This document shows, piece by piece, positions 6,913 to 8,814 of a stretch of DNA of 8,814 nt. The position numbers were made by a program, and so were the translations under genes. The DNA lies in assembly GCA_035519135.1 (NCBI GenBank), contig DATIWX010000032.1, positions 1-8,814 of the forward strand, written 5' to 3'. Origin of the DNA: VBDM01 sp035519135. Its GTDB lineage: Bacteria > Pseudomonadota > Gammaproteobacteria > Burkholderiales > SG8-39. A model generated the notes under the pieces. It was not told the origin of the DNA. It made no database searches and saw only the letters and a program-made list of their open reading frames with translations. Position 1 is the stretch's first letter. Each line of letters opens with the position of its first letter.

Positions 6913-8268
6913 GTGAATCCCCTGACCAGCCCGCTGCTCACGGATCTGTACCAGCTGACCATGCTGCAGGCGTACTACGCGCACGGCATGCTCGATACCG
7001 CCGCGTTCGAGCTCTTCGTGCGCAAGCTGCCTGCCAGCCGGAATTTCCTGATGGCGGCGGGCCTGGAGCAGGCCCTGGATTTCCTCGAGGGGCTGCACTT
7101 CGAGGAAACCGAGCTCGCGTGGCTTGAGCAGAGCCGCCTGTTTCGGGGCAGTTTCCTCGACCGCCTGCGCGCCTTGCGCTTCACCGGAGACGTGTACGCG
7201 ATGCCGGAGGGAACCCTGTTCTTCTCCGACGAGCCCATCGTGCGCGTGGTCGCGTCCATGCCCGAGGCGCAGCTGGTCGAGTCGCGCCTCCTGAACCTGG
7301 TGCACTTCCAGACGGCGGTCGCATCGAAGGCCGCGCGTTCGGTGCTGGTCGCGCCCGGCAAGCTGCTCGTCGATTTCGGCCTGCGGCGCGCGCACGGCGC
7401 CGAGGCCGGCCTGCTCGCCGCGCGCGCGAGCTACATTGCCGGCTTCTCGGGCACGGCGACCGCGCTCGCCGCGCCGCTCTACGGGATTCCGATATTCGGC
7501 ACCATGGCGCACTCCTTCGTCCAGGCGCACGACGACGAGGCCGCCGCCTTCGAGCGTTTCGCCGCCGCCTGCCCCTCGAGCGCGGTGTTCCTGATCGACA
7601 CCTACGACACCGAAGCGGCAGCGCGCAAGGTCGTCGCCCTCGCTCCGCGCCTGAAGGAAGCCGGGATCGCGCTCCGCGGCGTGCGCCTGGACAGCGGCGA
7701 CCTCGCCGCGCTGTCGCGCAGCGTGCGCCGCATCCTGGACGACGCGGGCCTGACGCAGGCGACGATCTTCGCGAGCGGCAACCTCGACGAATACCGGCTG
7801 CGCGACTTGCTCGCTTCGGGCTCGCCGATCGACGGCTTCGGCGTCGGCACGAGCCTCGTCACCTCCGCCGACGCGCCCTTCCTCGACGCTGTATACAAGC
7901 TGCAGGAGTACGCGGGCATCCCCCGGCGCAAGCGCTCCGCCGGCAAGGCGACCTGGCCAGGGCGCAAGCAGGTACACCGGAGCTTTCACGACGACGGCAC
8001 GCTCGGCCATGATCTGGTGACCATGGAAGCGGAGGTCGTTCCAGGAACGAACCTGCTCGAGCCGGTGATGCGGGGCGGCAAGCGCCTAGGTGCGTCGCCG
8101 AGCACGGCCGAGATCCGAACGCGGGCAACCCGGCAACTCGCCGCGCTGCCTCCGCGACTGCGCCCTCTCGATCAGGCCGCCGAGCCGTACCGCGTCGATA
8201 TTTCCAAGGCGCTGCGCGAACTCGCGGCGCAGGTCGACGCGAGGACCGGAGCGGGCACCGTCACATGA
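6913..8268 (+). CDS. pncB: Nicotinate phosphoribosyltransferase
   Basis: The 451-residue enzyme is of the usual family length. It converts nicotinate and PRPP to nicotinate mononucleotide, normally with ATP hydrolysis, in the Preiss-Handler branch of NAD salvage. Seen in order: N-terminal substrate motif LLTDLYQLTM (8-17), FGLRRAHG (155-162), GTMAHSF (196-202) with His200 as the probable phosphorylated histidine, FLIDTYDT (226-233), VRLDSGDL (257-264), and the phosphoribosyl-phosphate loop GFGVGTSL (308-315). The start is GTG at 6913, giving MNPLTSPLLTDLYQ, with no strong Shine-Dalgarno upstream. No in-frame ATG precedes the substrate motif. The stop overlaps the convergent metal-binding gene by 8 bases. 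Its presence beside stress genes fits a need to restore NAD during low-oxygen stress (inference). Confidence 0.96.
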   Translation: MNPLTSPLLTDLYQLTMLQAYYAHGMLDTAAFELFVRKLPASRNFLMAAGLEQALDFLEGLHFEETELAWLEQSRLFRGSFLDRLRALRFTGDVYAMPEGTLFFSDEPIVRVVASMPEAQLVESRLLNLVHFQTAVASKAARSVLVAPGKLLVDFGLRRAHGAEAGLLAARASYIAGFSGTATALAAPLYGIPIFGTMAHSFVQAHDDEAAAFERFAAACPSSAVFLIDTYDTEAAARKVVALAPRLKEAGIALRGVRLDSGDLAALSRSVRRILDDAGLTQATIFASGNLDEYRLRDLLASGSPIDGFGVGTSLVTSADAPFLDAVYKLQEYAGIPRRKRSAGKATWPGRKQVHRSFHDDGTLGHDLVTMEAEVVPGTNLLEPVMRGGKRLGASPSTAEIRTRATRQLAALPPRLRPLDQAAEPYRVDISKALRELAAQVDARTGAGTVT

Positions 8269-8479
8269 GCTTCATCGCGATCATCATGATCCCGATCATG
8301 ACGATGACCATCGCGACCAGCATGATCGGGCTCTTCACCATGTGCCGCAGCATGCCGAAGCGTGTGCCCTCGGGGAGCAGGTCCATTCCGCATTGGGGAC
8401 ATTTCCCCGGCTGCCCCTGGCGAACGTTCCGGTGCATGGGGCAGATATAGACCTGCGGGGCCGCTTCGCTCTGGGCCAT
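8261..8479 (-). CDS. Small membrane protein with heavy-metal-binding (CPMH/CPxCGM) domain
   Basis: The 72-residue protein has YICPMH (11-16) followed by GKCPQCGMDL (25-34), the heavy-metal-binding domain also seen at the N-terminus of some copper P-type ATPases and in Cus-type efflux proteins. The likely ligands are C13, H16, C27 and C30. A hydrophobic, Met-rich helix at about 49-69 (SPIMLVAMVIVMIGIMMIAM) would anchor it in the membrane. The ATG follows GGAG with 7-base spacing. It lies 39 bases downstream of the SHOCT gene on the same strand and is probably in the same operon. Its 3' end overlaps the pncB stop by 8 bases tail to tail. The metal and direction of transport cannot be read here; copper or a similar soft metal is a guess from the family. 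Confidence 0.88.
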   Translation of the reverse strand: MAQSEAAPQVYICPMHRNVRQGQPGKCPQCGMDLLPEGTRFGMLRHMVKSPIMLVAMVIVMIGIMMIAMKLM

Positions 8480-8518
8480 TCTCGATCTCCGAAAGATGGA
8501 CGGGGCGGCGCGACGCTT

Positions 8519-8788
8519 TCAGCGCGGGTTGCCCGAGAGGATCGCTGCTTTCTTTTCCTCGTACTCCTGCTTTTGAATCTCTCCCTTCGCAAAGCGCTCA
8601 TTGAGAATCTGCAGAGCCGAATGGGTCGGGTCACCCCATGGCCCCGTCATGCGCCAGGGCATCCAGCCGTGAGAAGCATGGCCGCCGCCTCTGTGCATCA
8701 AGAAGAAGAAACCGATGCACACGGCAACCATGAAGAAGAACATGAGCAGCGGGAAGATCCACCAGAAGCCCCAGCCTCCGCCCCACAT
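8519..8788 (-). CDS. SHOCT-domain small membrane protein (start may lie beyond window)
   Basis: The 89 visible residues show a Gly/Trp-rich start (MWGGGWGFWW), a transmembrane helix at about 9-31, a His/Gly linker (GGGHASHGWMPW), and a SHOCT domain at about 56-83 (ALQILNERFAKGEIQKQEYE). SHOCT is a short C-terminal oligomerisation motif found in many small membrane proteins. The ATG at 8788 has no ribosome site, and the frame stays open upstream as QYWPGPWH to the window edge. That stretch continues the Gly/Trp/Pro-rich composition, so the true start may lie to the right of base 8814. Proteins of this form often sit beside copper or other metal resistance genes, in line with the metal-binding gene downstream, but no function is established by the sequence. 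Confidence 0.85.
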   Translation of the reverse strand: MWGGGWGFWWIFPLLMFFFMVAVCIGFFFLMHRGGGHASHGWMPWRMTGPWGDPTHSALQILNERFAKGEIQKQEYEEKKAAILSGNPR

Positions 8789-8814
8789 GTGCCAGGGCCC
8801 CGGCCAGTACTGCT

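Overview
The window is GC-rich, densely coded proteobacterial DNA. A beta- or gammaproteobacterium with an FNR/ANR-type oxygen regulator and polyhydroxyalkanoate (PHA) metabolism is the best guess; this rests on gene content, composition and protein sequences read by eye, not on a database search. Most of it looks like one compact stress or low-oxygen survival island of chaperones, a protease, stress sensors, NAD salvage and a PHA synthase start.

Left part, minus strand, read right to left: a Lon-related ATP-dependent protease (3228-5675), overlapping by 4 bases a universal-stress-protein-like gene (2677-3231). Then comes a 323-base intergenic region with two FNR-type boxes, a chain of hairpins and a strong intrinsic terminator. 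Next are a two-CBS-domain protein (1910-2353), a non-standard GroEL paralogue without a neighbouring groES (275-1894), and the first 54 codons of a PhaC-like PHA synthase that leaves the window at base 1.

Right part, plus strand: an Hsp20 small heat shock protein (5818-6264) divergent from the protease, a DsrE-like protein (6337-6690), a 52-residue remnant of a SAM-dependent methyltransferase (6716-6874), and nicotinate phosphoribosyltransferase pncB (6913-8268). Converging on pncB from the right edge are two small minus-strand membrane proteins, one with a heavy-metal-binding CPMH/CPxCGM domain and one with a SHOCT domain. They probably belong to a separate metal-related locus.

The most interesting signal is regulatory. 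Three inverted repeats of the form TTGA-N6-TCAA (centres 2412.5, 2664.5 and 5730.5) are each followed by a -10-like hexamer at the spacing of a class II FNR/CRP promoter (site centred at -41.5, hexamer at -13 to -8). The 5730.5 site does this in both directions. The predicted starts are about 2371 (CBS-groEL), 2623, 5689 (protease-USP) and 5772 (hsp20). The start at 2623 has no ordinary gene behind it: it would yield a highly folded transcript of about 173 nt ending at the terminator at 2451. This is a candidate oxygen-controlled small RNA, possibly with a 27- or 38-codon ORF. It recalls ANR-dependent PhrS and FNR-dependent FnrS and AniS, but I see no sequence relation to them.

A working model (inference): when oxygen falls, an FNR-type regulator switches on protein quality control (Hsp20, Lon-like protease, GroEL paralogue), nucleotide or energy sensing (USP-like, CBS), carbon storage (PhaC-like) and a regulatory RNA together.
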